From contig JAAONU010000016.1 of the NCBI GenBank assembly GCA_012932295.1, forward strand, positions 40,393,241 to 40,457,240: a stretch of DNA of 64,000 nt, given 5' to 3'. Shown piece after piece: positions 1 through 12,448 of the stretch. The stretch's first letter is position 1. The number at the start of each line of letters is the position of its first letter. Under the pieces are notes generated by a model that was not told the DNA's origin, did no database searches, and saw nothing but the letters and a program-made list of their open reading frames with translations. Both the position numbers and the translations under genes were made by a program. The DNA is from Cyclina sinensis. Taxonomy: Eukaryota > Mollusca > Bivalvia > Venerida > Veneridae.

Positions 1-800
1 TGGTCCCTGGGTCAAAAATGGCCCTGTCCTAGGGGTCACATATTTTATATAGAAATATGTAGGAAAAACTTTAAAAAATCTTTTTCTCCAAAATTGCAAG
101 GCCTAGTGCTTTGATATTTGGTATGAAGCATCATCTAGTGGACCTTTACCAATTTTGTTCAAATCATGACCCTGGGGTCAAAACCGACCATGCCCCAGGG
201 GGCACTTAATTTACACAGCCTTACATAGGAAAAACTTTAAAAATCTTCTTGTCAGAAACCACAATGCCTAGAGTTAAGATATTTGGTGTGCAGCATTGTC
301 TAGGAGACCACTACCAAGTTTGTTCAAATCATTGCCCCTGGGTCAAAAATGGCCCAGCCCCATTGGTCACTTGTTTTACATAGAGTTATATAGGGAAAAC
401 ATATTCTTTTCAGATACCACAAGGCCTAGAGTTAAGATATTTGGTGAACAACATTGTCTAGTGGACCTTTACCAAGTTTGTTCAAATCATAATCCCTGGG
501 TCAAAAAAGGCCCCGCCCCAGGGGTCACATGTTTTACATAGAGTTATATAGGAAAAACTTTAAAAAACTTTCTTGTCAAAAACCACAAGGCCTAGAGTTT
601 AGATATTAGGTGTGCAGCATTGTCTAGTGGACCTTTACCAAGTTTGTTCAAATCATGACCTTTGGGTCTAAATGAGCCCCACCAGGTGGCAGGGGGGTGT
701 CATTTGATTTTACACAAGGACTTATATAGGGAAAACTTAAAAAAATCTTCTTCTCTGAAACACCAAAGGACTAGACCTTCAATTGTTCATTGTTTTGTCC
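1..800 (+). repeat. Family A tandem-cored element, left end cut by window edge
   Basis: Five or so diverged units of about 150-165 bases, each containing the phrases 'tctagtggacc', 'aagtttgttcaaat', 'ctgggtcaaaaatggcc' and a GC-rich 'ccccaggggtcac' block. The same phrases return at 6.0, 10.1, 31.8, 35.1, 41.7 and 48.0 kb, so this is a dispersed family and not a local satellite. The 81-codon open frame at 296-541 lies inside the repeat and is not a gene. The unit ends at a run of 13 C residues (799-811). Confidence 0.85.
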
Positions 801-845
801 CCCCCCCCCCCTTCCCGACCCACCCCTGATCCACCCAACCCCGCC

Positions 846-1779
846 CTTCTGATGGAGACATATTGTTTTTGCCATGTCCATGGGTGTCTGTTTGTCTGTC
901 TGTCACACTTTGTTTCCTTTCAATAACTTGAGTACCAGTTGACCCAAGGCCTTCAAACTTCACAGGGTTATTGCTTGTATTGAGTAGAAAAAAATGCTTT
1001 TGTTTTTTGAGTCAGTAGGTCAAGTCAGAGGGACCTCTAGAATGAAAACCGTTCCCACTCAGTAACAGGAATACCATTTCAACCAGAGCCTTCAAACTTC
1101 ATAGGATGATTGCTTTTACTAAATAGAAGAACCATATTGTTTTTGGGGATAGTATGTCAAAGGTCAAGGTCACAGGGACCTGTATAGTGAAAAGTTTTTC
1201 TGCAGAGTAACTGTAGTACCATTACACCCAGAGCCTTCAAACTTTATAGGATAATTGTATTAGAAGAACTCTATTGTTTTTAGGGTCCATAGATCAAAGG
1301 TTAAGTTCACTGGGACCTTTAGAGTGAAAACTGTTTCTGCTCAGTAACTGAAGTACCATTTTACCCAGAGCCTTAAAACTTCATAGGATGATTGTCTTTA
1401 CTCAGTAAAAGAACCGTATCATTTTTGGGGTCAGTAGGTCAAAAGTCAAGGTCACAGGGACCTGTATAGTGAAAACTATTTCTGCTCAGTAACTGGAGTA
1501 CCATTTTACCCAGAACCTTCAAACTTCATAGGGTTATTATATTAGAAGAACCCTATTGTTTTTTGGGTCTGTAGGTCGATGGTCAAGTTCACTGGACCTG
1601 TAGAATGAAACTATTTCTGCTAAAAAATTTGAGTACCATTACACCCAGAGTCTTCAAACTTATTGCAAACTTACTCAAATTTGTGAACAACGAACACCCA
1701 TAAGAACCAGTAATGATACTTGTAACATGAGCAATGAGACTCAGGTGAGTGATTAAGGGCCATCATGGACCCTCTTGTT
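846..1779 (+). repeat. Family E tandem core followed by a family A-type 3' end
   Basis: Units of about 140 bases repeat the phrases 'cagagccttcaaacttcatagg', 'tagaagaacc' and 'ggtcaaggtcacaggga'. A second copy of this family is at 55750-57062. The block ends at 1741-1779 with 'tcaggtgagtg', an imperfect hairpin (AGGGCCAT / ATGGACCCT) and 'cttgttt', which is the 3' end seen on family A and B elements. No gene is present. Confidence 0.8.
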
Positions 1780-2418
1780 TGATTAATTGTTAACAAATGT
1801 ACATGTTCTGCATGAGACATTTTTAGTTCTATATGATACACAGATTTTTGTATCTCTGTGTTTGCACACTGAAATAATTGAATAATATATGAATTTAACT
1901 GTAAATTTGAAATTAAAAGAAAACTGAATTCAGAGTAAAAAAAACAACTGTCAATAGTCATTACAAAAGTAGGATATTGTCTTGAAAATAGACATCTTGA
2001 ATATATGATTGAATTGAGACACCTTAGAAAGAATAAACTTGCATGCATATTGTTTTCAATATAAGTAAGTTTAATGTGATGAAAAAAATCCTTTTGATTG
2101 AAAATTACTTATATACATATATGTATATGTCACTAGAGAGAAGTTTGGTAACACATAACTTTTTGATTATTTGTTATTATGTGAACAAATAATAAATTTG
2201 TTTCTAAAATGGATAACAGTTCTTTAAATAAAGAAAATTAGAAAATTGTTTCAGTAAAATTCAGGTAAGTCATAGATACTGAATTGTTTTGTTATTAGAG
2301 GTATAAAGGTTACTTTTAATTCATGTGAAGTTTAATTTTCAAATTGATAAAAAGATACACAAATTTTAGTCTTACTATTGCAGTGAAGTAGCCTTGATGT
2401 TTTTCTTTCTCTTTACAG

Positions 2419-2579
2419 CCACTGTATCATCATCGCCAGAACTGGCACAGTTGCCAATGGCTACAGAAGTAATTGTACCAAGCACACAGGTCAAGATCTC
2501 AGAAGTTGACACTACAAAATATATCCATATACGACAAAATGGCACATCTGCAAGAGTTTTCCGAGAGACATCAGTTTGA
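2419..2579 (+). CDS. 3'-terminal coding exon of an unrecognised gene, protein ending in ETSV
   Basis: A pyrimidine-rich acceptor (ttttctttctctttacag, ending at 2418) is followed by 161 bases open to a TGA at 2577-2579. The exon starts with the last two bases of a codon, so the upstream intron is phase 1; the rest of the gene lies left of the window. The encoded tail is Ser/Thr-rich at first (TVSSSPELAQLPMATEV), has no visible domain, and finishes RVFRETSV. The last four residues fit a class I PDZ-binding ligand (S/T-x-V at the C terminus), suggesting, by inference only, a protein anchored by a PDZ scaffold. I do not recognise the family. The acceptor, the phase and the lack of repeats here support a real exon; a chance open frame of this size cannot be fully excluded. 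Confidence 0.6.
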
Positions 2580-4330
2580 CCTTGGCTCATTGTATTGACT
2601 TTGAATTTCAAATATGAGAAAAAAATCTATGTTTCTAGAAACTGTGCCACTGTTTGAAATACTGAAGAGTACTGTGCAAGAACAAGTGAGAAGGGGATCA
2701 TTCTAAATTATTGTCATCAAAAAAAACTGAACATGAATAAAAGTGGTACCATATGGTGGTACATGAAAGCAGATATAAGCAGAGCAATGTGTAGTACTAT
2801 TTAGGTGTTTAAATTTAATATCAGTTATATAGAGTTAATTATTTTGAGCAACAGCATGACACAGAACTGCCTCATGATTAATAGGGTATTTGCTGATTTG
2901 CAGGTTGTTAGGTTTTTATTGACTTATAGTAGAGAGTGAAACAATACTTATTTAATCAGTGCTTGCAATTTTTAACAGGTGAATATAATTCGAAATTCTG
3001 CAAAAGGGGATATAACTGGAAAATAACTTTCACACTCTGCTAAGGGGTAAATAACACTGACAATGTGCATAGCCAGAAAATAACATAATAGGGACATACA
3101 GATGAATATGGAATATAATAGAGAGCCTAGAGAGACTTACAAATGGCATTGAATGAAGGGAAAGTAACTGTAACCTTCAGCTATTGAGAATTTTGTTAAG
3201 TGATGTGATGCAAGCTGAAAATTTTTACTCTTGTCCATCATTTTGTATTTCATTTAGATTCTTATAGAGGAGTAATACAGCGAAGACTAAACAAGCACGA
3301 CTGTAGTAGCTTAACAGTCCTGTGTGTGACATGTAAGACACAAGTCTCATACTATTACAAACAACTTTATTTTGGTTCATTGAAACTGCTGGTTCAGTTT
3401 TCATTACCTTGTACCACTTCAAACTCTGCAATATGATTATATCTCCTACTTGACATGATGAAATATGGACTGTAAAGGATTAATGAGTGGTGTCACGACT
3501 TCATCACTTCTGTCCTGTTCCACTCTGATAGTACTCTTACATTAGACTGTCTTTTTGTCATAAAAATAAAATCTTTGAGGCATAAATTTTCTTTATAATA
3601 TTACAAAAGTTATAATTTGATACAAAGTATAAGGTCATTATGATTCTAAATTAGAGAGTGGACCATTTTATATGTCACAAACTGTTTGTATCAGTTACTT
3701 CATTATGTAAAATGAAGGATCAGAAATTGTAACTGAAGCCACAGTCTGATTGAAAATTATAGTCAGATTTGTTACATATAATATAGGGATTAGAGTCCTT
3801 AATTAATATTCTTCTGAACATGGTAAATGTGGGAGACTGCTATAATCCTGTACAATCTGTATCCCATCCATGTTATGCTGGCAGTCCAGTTCTCAGGATC
3901 TACTAGATTGCAATCTTATTGAATTTGTGGCTCCCTCATGATTAAATGATATGTACCAGTCCTCCCTGCTAAAGAACTGACACATAATATAACAGTCCAC
4001 CAAATAGCTAAAGAATTGAATATGGTCCATTTTCTGCTTCTTGAAACATAATAGGATACAAAATCAGTTCATACTTAAGAAACCTAATGGAAAAATTATT
4101 TTACTTTCAGACACAAATTCATCAGCTTGAACATGTTCTCAGTGGCACACTAAACACACTTTCACTTATCAAAACACTGTCTTTATCATGCCTGTGTCTG
4201 GTAATATTCATCTTGTATACATTTTCCTTCTGAAAATTTTACATATAGATCAAGTAAATACAATAGATGCAGTTTTTCTGGCAGATCTTCTGATTGATAT
4301 ATAAGAAATATACAAAGAAGACATTTGCAT
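2580..4330 (+). other. Probable 3' UTR and flank of the gene ending at 2579
   Basis: AT-rich sequence that is largely free of the dispersed families. AATAAA hexamers occur at 2737-2742 and 3565-3570, either of which could be the polyadenylation signal. No other coding exon was identified. Confidence 0.45.
2737..2742 (+). promoter_or_regulatory. Candidate polyadenylation signal AATAAA
   Basis: First AATAAA downstream of the TGA at 2577-2579, giving a 3' UTR of about 160-190 bases. A second candidate is at 3565-3570. Neither can be chosen without transcript data. Confidence 0.3.
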
Positions 4331-4334
4331 TGTT

Positions 4335-4857
4335 ATCCCCCTCCGAAAAAGCAGCGGGGGATATGGTAATAGTCTCTGTCCGTCTTTCCGTCTCGCATTC
4401 TTGTCCAGAGCATAACTCGAAAAGTATATGAGTTATCAACTTGACAACTTCATAGGTGGATAGATTTCATTGAGGTGGAGTGAATTGCATAAGTATGATA
4501 ACTCTACCCTTCGTAATTTTTGAGTCATTGCCCTTTGTTTTTTCATGCATAATGTTTGTCTGGAGCATAGAAAGTATTTGAGATATCAGCTTGAACCTTC
4601 ATAGGTGGATAGATTTCATTGAGGAGGAGTGAAATGCACAAGAATGATAACTCTACCCTTTATAATTTTTTAGTTATTGCCCTTTGTTATTTTTCATGCT
4701 TAATTTTTGTCTGGAGCATAACTCGGAAAGTATTTGAGATGTCAACTTGAAACTTCATAGGTTGATAGATCTCACTGGGGAGGGGTACTGTGCACATGAG
4801 TGATAGCTAAGCAAACACATTTGGCGTGGGATGACCATGTCAATATGGCTCTTGTTA
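4335..4857 (+). repeat. Family D dispersed element
   Basis: Begins at a C/G-rich imperfect hairpin (ccccctccgaaaaagcagcggggg), then three units of about 153 bases with the phrases 'cataactcgaaaag', 'tatcaacttg', 'cttcataggtggatagat' and 'gttattgccctttgtt'. It ends 'atggctcttgtta', the CTCTTGTT-type end shared by several families. Another copy of family D is at 49798-50047 and 52247-52870. Confidence 0.75.
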
Positions 4858-6037
4858 TGTTTTGGTAGGCAGTTGTATTAATTATGTCAAAGAGGAGATA
4901 TGATTGTCTAGTTATTGTCTTACTTTGACAAAGCTACTTGTACTGTACATTTGTTAAGCGATTATATGAAACAGATTAATCTCAAGGGTAATTTTTCCAA
5001 GTTGTAATACATATATAAACAGGAAGATACGTTTTGTTGTCAGGCTGCACAATTCCCTTAGAAAAATGCAGGGGCTGCTGCTATAGACATGTATTCATAA
5101 TGCAGTGTTTTTCTCAAGCATTCAGTGTACATGTACATTGTATGTTTTATTTTCTGTCTCATTTAGAGGTTGGTGTTAGTGTATTTTCTTTATAAACTGG
5201 CACTTGAACAGTTGGAGAATCTATCATTGGCATGGAATTTAGAGTATACGAGGACCTGTTTTGAGTGCTGGTAATTGCTGTGGCTTTTTTTCTTGGTAGT
5301 AAAGGTGTTAATTTCTGGTTATCAAGTCATTTTTAGAGATTTGAATAAAAGTACTGCTAAAGTAGTGGCAAGGCCTTTCTGAGAAGAACATTATGATGAG
5401 CAGTAGTTATTTGAAAAGAGATTTATACAATTATTACAAGGGTCAGCAAGAAATAGTCTCAAGATGTCAGGAAAAGTACTTTATGTAAATAAGGAATGGT
5501 TTTGATCTTGTACAAGACCATAGAAAGAAGTATCTGACATGAATGTATTCATTATCATATACAGATGTTGTGAATTAGAACATTTTTATATATTTCTTTT
5601 TGCAGCTAATCCACGTTTAGACATGTCCAAGTATTTGGAAGTGTTTCATTGTATTTTACTTTGTAATAATTCTCTTTTAGTTTTCCTACCTCTGTTCCAA
5701 TACTATTTCTTTATAAATATTTCTTTGACAAGTTTTTTATATTAATCATGTATTACAAAATTATAATTTTTTTTGCTCTTTTTTCAGAATTATAGTACAG
5801 TCTTTTATATGAAATAAATTATACTTCATTATATTTTCAACTGATCGATTGATTGGTCAGTTGAGTTGGTTGGTCAGTTGAATTGATTGGCTAATGTCTG
5901 AATGAGCATCGACACACTGCTAAATATGTCACATAGACTTCAGCTTAAAATGGTGAACATTGATAATAGTTAACAAGTAACTATAGCTACAGTTCTGAAA
6001 AGTTTGACTGTGTTATTTCGCCATTATATTACTTTCT
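4858..6037. other. AT-rich intergenic sequence without a recognised gene
   Basis: No coding exon, RNA gene or known repeat phrase was found. A short AT-rich open frame at 5539-5745 has no domain and no convincing splice context. Confidence 0.5.
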
Positions 6038-6842
6038 AGCTCACCTGTGCACTGTGTGCTCAAGGTGAGCTTTTGTGATCACCCAGTGTCCATTGTGCGC
6101 CATCAACTTTTTACTTAAAACAACATCTCCTCCTTAACCACTCGTTGAAAGTTGATAAAACTTTGTAGGAATGTTCCTTGCAGTGAAGGCTTATGCAGTT
6201 ATTTAAATAATTCCATTCCATTAGAAGCTCTGTCCTTAGGGTCTCTGTTGGTCCCTGCCTGAGGGGTCACATGTTTTACATAGTCTTGTCTGAAATCATA
6301 TTCCTTAGAGCTTAGATATTTTGTATGTTGCAATTTATGGTGGACCTCTACCAAGTTTATTCAAATTATGTCTCTTGGGTCAAAATCTGTTCCACCCCAG
6401 GGGTCTTATTTGTGTAAAATATTTAATCTTTGAAAGTCTTCTTGTCTGAAACCTTATGCCTTAGAGGGTAGATATTTTGTATGTTGCATTGTTTAGTGGA
6501 CTTCTACAAACCAAGTTTGTTCAGATTATCTCCCTTGGATTATTTATGGCCCTTCATCAGGGTTATTTGATTTTACATAGGCTTATATAAGAAATACTCA
6601 AAAAATCTTCCAGTCTTAGAGGGTAGATATTTTGTATGTTGGATTCTCTAGCGGACCTGTACCAAGTTTGTTCAAGTTATGTCCCTTGGGTCAAAATTGG
6701 CCCTGCCCCAGGGTTCTGTTGGTATAAAATTTAAGATCTTCAAAAAATCCTTAATTCAAAACCTGTTATTTTCTTTCTGATGTTTGCTCATCAGTAGCCC
6801 CATAGCCAGTGTACTCAAGTGAGAAAACCAGCCCATCTTGTT
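6038..6842 (+). repeat. Family A element, complete short copy
   Basis: The 5' end is AGCTCACCT, followed about 15 bases later by its complement AGGTGAGCT, so the first 35 or so bases can fold as a hairpin. The core holds three to four diverged units with 'accaagtttgttca' and 'ggtcaaaat'. The 3' end has 'tactcaagtgag', a weak hairpin and 'catcttgttt'. A non-coding dispersed element. Confidence 0.8.
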
Positions 6843-6904
6843 TGTTCTGAAGGAAGCAATTTTAAACTTTTAACTAGATTCTTAGTTAATGTATATTTTT
6901 GATG

Positions 6905-7740
6905 ATTTTTTAAGAATGATTTGTTTATCCCCTGATGCGAAGTGGAAGTGGGAATGGCCTTGTCTGTATGTCTGTGTAACATTTTCGTTTCAGCTCCATA
7001 ATCTTCTATGCCCTTGAACTGATTATTTTGAAACTTGGAGCAAATGTTTAACTTATTGAGACAATATGCAGAATGCATAGTCCAGCAATGTCAGTTCAAG
7101 ATCAAGGTCACACTTCAAGGTCATTTGTTTCAACCTTCAATTTTGTGACCCCCTCAATATCTCCTACACCCTTGAACCAATTTTCTATAAACTTTGGTCA
7201 ATGTATAACACATTGAGAAGATGTGCAGAAGGCATGGCCAAGCGATGTCAGTTCAAGGTCAAGGTCACACTAAAAAAGTCTTGTTTCAGCTTTCAATTTT
7301 GTGTCTGCTCAATATCTTCTCTACCTTTGAACCGATTTTCTTGAAACTTTGGTCAAATGTATAGCTCATTGAGTGGATGTTCAGAAGGCATGGCCAAGTG
7401 TCAGTGTCTGTCTGTCATTTTCGTTTCAACTCCATATCTCTTATACCCTTGAACTGATTTTCTTGAAACTTGAATCAAATGTTTAACCCATTGAGACAAT
7501 GTGCAGAACACATAATCCAGCCATGTCAGTTCAGTTCAAGGTCACACTTGGAGGACATTTGTTTCAGCCTTTCTGCACAATATGTCTTATTCCTTGGAAC
7601 TGAATTTTTGTAAACTTTGGTCAGATGTATAACTCATTGAAAGGGTGTGAAGAAGGCATGGCCAAGCCATGTCAGTTTAAGGACTCTCTCACATTTGAAG
7701 ATCATTTGTTAAACCCTTCAAACTGCATAAATTGAAAGAA
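6905..7740 (+). repeat. Diverged tandem repeat block
   Basis: Units of about 150-190 bases with 'cccttgaactgattttcttgaaactt', 'tcattgagacaatgtgcagaa' and 'gttcaaggtcaaggtcacac'. The start ('tttatcccctgatgcgaag') and the phrasing resemble family F but the copy is more decayed. The 87-codon open frame on the minus strand at 6815-7078 falls in this block. Confidence 0.65.
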
Positions 7741-10080
7741 AAAATTTGAGTAATGATTTCCTTTCAACTGATATTGGTGATACAGAATTAAAGTTAGGAG
7801 AAGTAATTACATTTACTAAATTTGGTAAAGCCATGTTGCTAGACCAAAAGCACACAACAAACTAAGATGACTATTCACTTTGGTTACTGCTCACATGTTT
7901 TATGCAGCTTTGGATTGCCTGAAATTATGAATCAGAACAGGCTTCAGCTACTGGGCACGTCTTAATTCGCCTGTTTGACTGACAGATTGAGCTGTGAAAA
8001 GCATTGTGCAATCTTGCAAAATATATATTTCAAGAACTGATGTGCTTCAGTTTTGCAAGGCTCTAATAACTGAAAGTAATTTGTTAAACTTTAATGACAG
8101 GTCAGTGTGGAAGTTCTCCTTCTGGCTCTCACTGCTCACTATAAACTTTAGAGTTCCAAAAATGATTGCATTTATGGAATATCAAAATGACAAAAAAAAG
8201 TCACTTAATTGGTCTCTTAAAACAGAGTCATAATTGTGAACTGTATTGGTTTGTGTATAAATTTTAGATAAGTAAATGTGGCCTCTTGAAACAACAGTTT
8301 GGTCCTGTTATTCCCCTGATATTGTGACCACTGAATATGAAACAGTTTTTGCTTAGACATGTAATGAAATATTCTTGCACATTTTTTACACATGTACATG
8401 TAGCACTGGTGCAATAATCACTATGTCTATACAGATTTGGTGCAATATGTGTTGTGCCTGGTGGTAATGTCGTTTTGTAGTTTTTTGCACAGTGTATTGA
8501 TTTTTTATTTACTTTTTATTTAATCTGGGTTAGCTCTGAAAAAATAAAACTTAATGGTAACAGTTCATATTTCGTGAAAAATATAAATCATTAGAAATGA
8601 AATTGCTAGCAGTTGTAAAAAAGTTCCATTTTAAAATTGTTATTTATAGAAGAATTAGTTTTAATGTTATTTAATGTAAAATAAATAATTCAAATCAGAA
8701 TATGAAAAAAACAAACAGAACTGTATCATTATTTTGCTGCCTTCTAGTTTTATGTTAGTTAAGAGAATGAAAAATACGTCTTGATCATCACATACATGTA
8801 TATACAGGTATAAACATATTTGCCATAATAGATGTTAATTCATAAATATACATGTAAATATAAACATTTATGCTATCTACACACAACTTGTTAAGGTGAG
8901 CCTGTGTTATATATTGGCATATTTAAGTTCACACTGTTAGTTATATATATTTGTAGTTTATTATCCATTAAACATTTTATGTGCTTGTTGATAGATTTAG
9001 TGTGCCGTCTACCTCCACTTTGTGTATCGTTGTGCAGAAGTCATCAGGTTATATTTAAAATTCACCAACAATAAACAAGGGAATTGAATTTGTTATATCC
9101 TATATGTTATATCATGCTGAATTCAAGCACACACCTGCTGATGTCACTGCAGACTAATTTCGCCTGTTCTTTTCGGTAATTTTTTAAAAATGATTTTTTA
9201 TAAATGGAATATTGTTATGGAATAAATTATCTTCTTTGATGTTCATCTATGATGAAATTATAGATATTTGTTAAAATGTAAATTATTTGCTGATAAATTA
9301 AAAATGACCTCATTGTTTTCATTTTCTCATGAGAAATGAATAGCGGGGTAAATGGAATAGCATGACAGGGACAGTTACCGTAAAGAATGGCATGATAATT
9401 AGTGCACATAATTGTGCCCCTTATAACTAAACATGTGTTAGAATGGAAATAGATTTTACAGTTTTCGTGATCTACTGTCAAATATATCACAGTTTCTCAT
9501 TTAGAAACCTGATTAAATTACTAGCATCTGAACTAGACACCACGCTATATTTGATCACTCAAATATCACTCAAACTTAAAATCTATTTCCTGAATAGCTT
9601 CAAATGAGTTTGCTTTCATAGTTCTTCAGGCTAAAGGCAAAACTCTCAAGGACTGATCATATAAAAAACTTGCCAAGAGTTTTAATGCCACCAAGTTAGT
9701 GAATATTAACATTTTATTACTTTTTGTTTGTTTGGATAACCTGTGAATTTATTTAATCTTATAAAAAAATTCTTTTTCAAGAATATGTATTTTCTTTTAA
9801 AAAGATGTCAAACAATAATTATTCCTGATTTCCATTTTTTTTTCTCAGACATTTTTTATTTTGTCAGTCACCAAGGTATTTGAAAGTATAACAAGATCTG
9901 AGTCAGTACAACCATGAATAATATACATTTACAGGAAAGTAAATACATGTAACTCTCTGTTGACTTAAATATTAAAAAATTCTGCAGAAAGATCTCTTTT
10001 GATATACTTAGTGGAGATACGATAATGTTGTTAGTGACTGTGATTTGTTACTGATGTTTTAATTGTTTGTTTTTCCTTTT
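7741..10080. other. AT-rich intergenic sequence without a recognised feature
   Basis: About 2.3 kb with no open frame that has domain content or splice context, and no family phrase from the neighbouring elements. Confidence 0.5.
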
Positions 10081-12448
10081 TAGCTCACCTGAGCATATGC
10101 TTAAGGTGAACTTTTAGGATTGCACTGTGTCCGGTGTGGGTCATGTGGTGTGCATTATGTGGTGTACATAGTCAACTTTTACCTTTAAACAACATCTCCT
10201 AAACCACTAGAATGTTCCTTGCATAAAGTTCTACCAAAGTTTTTCAAAGAATTTAATTCTATCAAGAACTCTGGTTGCTATGGGAACAGAAAGGAAAAAG
10301 GTTAAAAAAACTTCTTGACTGAAACCACTAGGCCTAGAACTAAGACATTTTGCATACAGCTTCACCTACAGTTAATCCACCAAATTTGTTCAAGCTTTGC
10401 CCATGGTGTCAAAATTGGTGTACCATGGGTCAAGTGATATTACTTAGGCTTATATAGAGAAAACCTTAAACAAGAGATGTTTGTGAAACACTTATGCCCC
10501 CCCCCCCACCACCACCACCACCGGCAGTATTATCATTTATGGGCAGTGTACATGGAAATGAAATTTACCTTTTGAACTTAAAATCAATAGGGGTTATCTA
10601 CAGGTACTATCTGAGATGCATCAACCTATCAAGTACGATGTTCTAAGCTAACACTAAACCTACATATTCTTATGATAAATCTGAATACCAAATTTTATTT
10701 CAGTACGTTCAACCTCTGCAAAGAAAATGAACGGAAAATGCAAATAATTGGAATTTTTCTAAGTCCAAGGGGCATAACTGTGTCAAAAATTGCTCAGTCA
10801 TACCCAAAACAGAACTTGACCTAGATATTCTTATGAATAATCTGTATACTAAATTTCATTTCAGTATGTGCAACCTCTGCAAAGAAAATGAAAGGAAACT
10901 GCAAATAATTGGAATTTTTCTAAGTCCAAGAGGCAAACTCTGTCAAAAATTGCTCGATTGTACCCAAAAAAAACTTTGACCTAGATATTCTTATGAATAT
11001 CTGTATACTAAATTTCATTTTGGTATGTGCAACCTCTGCAAAGAAAATGAATGGAAACTGCAAATAATTGGAATTTTTCTAAGTCCAAGGGGCATAACTC
11101 TGTCAAAAATTGCTCGATCGTACCCAAAACAGAACTTGACCTAGATATTCTTATGATAAATCTGTTTACCAAATTTTATTTCAGTATGTGCAACCTCTTC
11201 AAGAAAATGAACGGAAACTGTTAGTGGACATACAGACAGACCGACAGACAGCAGCAAAGCAATATGCCCTCCCTTTTTCAAAGGAGGGCATAAAAATTGT
11301 CTTGTCTGAAACCACAAGGCCTAGAACTTAGATATTTTGCATGGAGCGTTAGCTAGAGGTCCTCCGCCAAGTTTGTTCAAGTTAAGGCCCTTGGGTCAGA
11401 ATCTGCCCCACCCCTTAGGTCACTTGATTTTACTTAAAGGGAAAGCTTGAAAAATCTTCGTTTTTTGTATGGAGCATCAGCTTGATGTCCTCTACCATGT
11501 TTGCTCAAATTATGTCCCTGGGGTCAAAATTGGCCCTGCCCTGGGGTCACTTGATTTTACTTAGGCTTATATTAGGAAGACTTAAAAAGTCTTACTGTCT
11601 GAAACCACTAGGCCTAGTGCTTAGATATTTTGCATTGAGCATCAGCTAAAGGTCCTCTACCAAGTTTGTTTAAATTATGTCCCTGGGGTAAAATTGGCCC
11701 CACCCCGGGGTTCTATTTGTGTAAAATATTGAATCTTTGAAAATTTTCTTGTGAGAAACTGTTAGCTTAAGACCTGGAGCATCATCTAGAGAGCCTCTAC
11801 CAAGATGGTTCAAATTGTGCCTGTTGGTTCATTAATATCCCTGCCCTGAGTGGGTCACTTAAGTTTACAAAGACTTATATAGAGAAGATTTAAAAAATCT
11901 TCTTTTCAGAAACTGTATCCCACAGAGCTTAGATATTTTTAATGTTGCATTGTCCAGTTGACCTCTATCAGGTTTATTAAAATTTTCTTGCTGGGGTCAA
12001 AATTGTCCCTGCTCTTGGGGTCCTATTTGTGTAAAATACTGAATCTTTGAAATTCTTCTTAAGAGAAACCGTAAGCTCTAGACGTTAGATATACAGTATG
12101 TAGCATTTTGTTGTAAACCTTCACAGAGTTTGTAATTATGTCACTATGGTGAAAATTGACCCAGCCCAGGTGTCACTTGTTTTACATTGCGTTTGTGTAG
12201 GAAAAACATCTGCTTGTCTCCAGCTTTATGCCCAAGAGCAAAGATATTTTTATGTAGAATTCAGAGTTCAGATAATGTCCCTGGGGTCAAAATTGACCCT
12301 GCCTCGGGGGTCCTATTTGTAAGAAATATAACATCTTTGAAAATCTTCAATTCAGAAACTGTAATTTTGCTTCTGTCGTTTGCTCAACAGCAGACCCACA
12401 GCCAAAGCGTTCAGGTGAGCGATCCAGGGATATCATGGCCCTCTGGTT
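10081..12448 (+). repeat. Family A element with a nested insertion
   Basis: The 5' end TAGCTCACCTGAGC and the 3' subterminal TTCAGGTGAGCG form a 10-base inverted pair (GCTCACCTGA / TCAGGTGAGC). Near the 3' end lie a decayed hairpin (GGGATATCATGGCCC) and 'ctctggtt', a variant of CTCTTGTT. Family A units at 10150-10470 continue at 11294-12410, interrupted by the family G element. The open frame at 12187-12450 lies in the repeat. Confidence 0.85.
10471..11293 (+). mobile_element. Family G element nested in a family A element
   Basis: Host text reads 'gaaaaccttaaa' before the insertion and 'attgtcttgtctgaaaccac' after it, which is continuous family A sequence when the insertion is removed. The insert starts 'caagagatgtttgtgaaac' plus a C-rich run and a CCA tract. 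It contains units with a period of exactly 160 bases (the phrase 'gacctagatattctta' recurs at 10818, 10978 and 11138). It ends in a hairpin with 10-base arms, TATGCCCTCC (11263-11272) and GGAGGGCATA (11283-11292). There is no coding capacity, so it is non-autonomous. Confidence 0.8.

Noticed and set aside
1671..2048. 125-residue minus-strand open frame
   Set aside because: It overlaps the 3' end of a dispersed element and AT-rich flank, and shows no domain or splice context.
5539..5745. AT-rich open frame with an internal acceptor-like ctttttgcag
   Set aside because: The reading is low-complexity Phe/Leu/Ile-rich, has no domain and no matching donor or partner exon.
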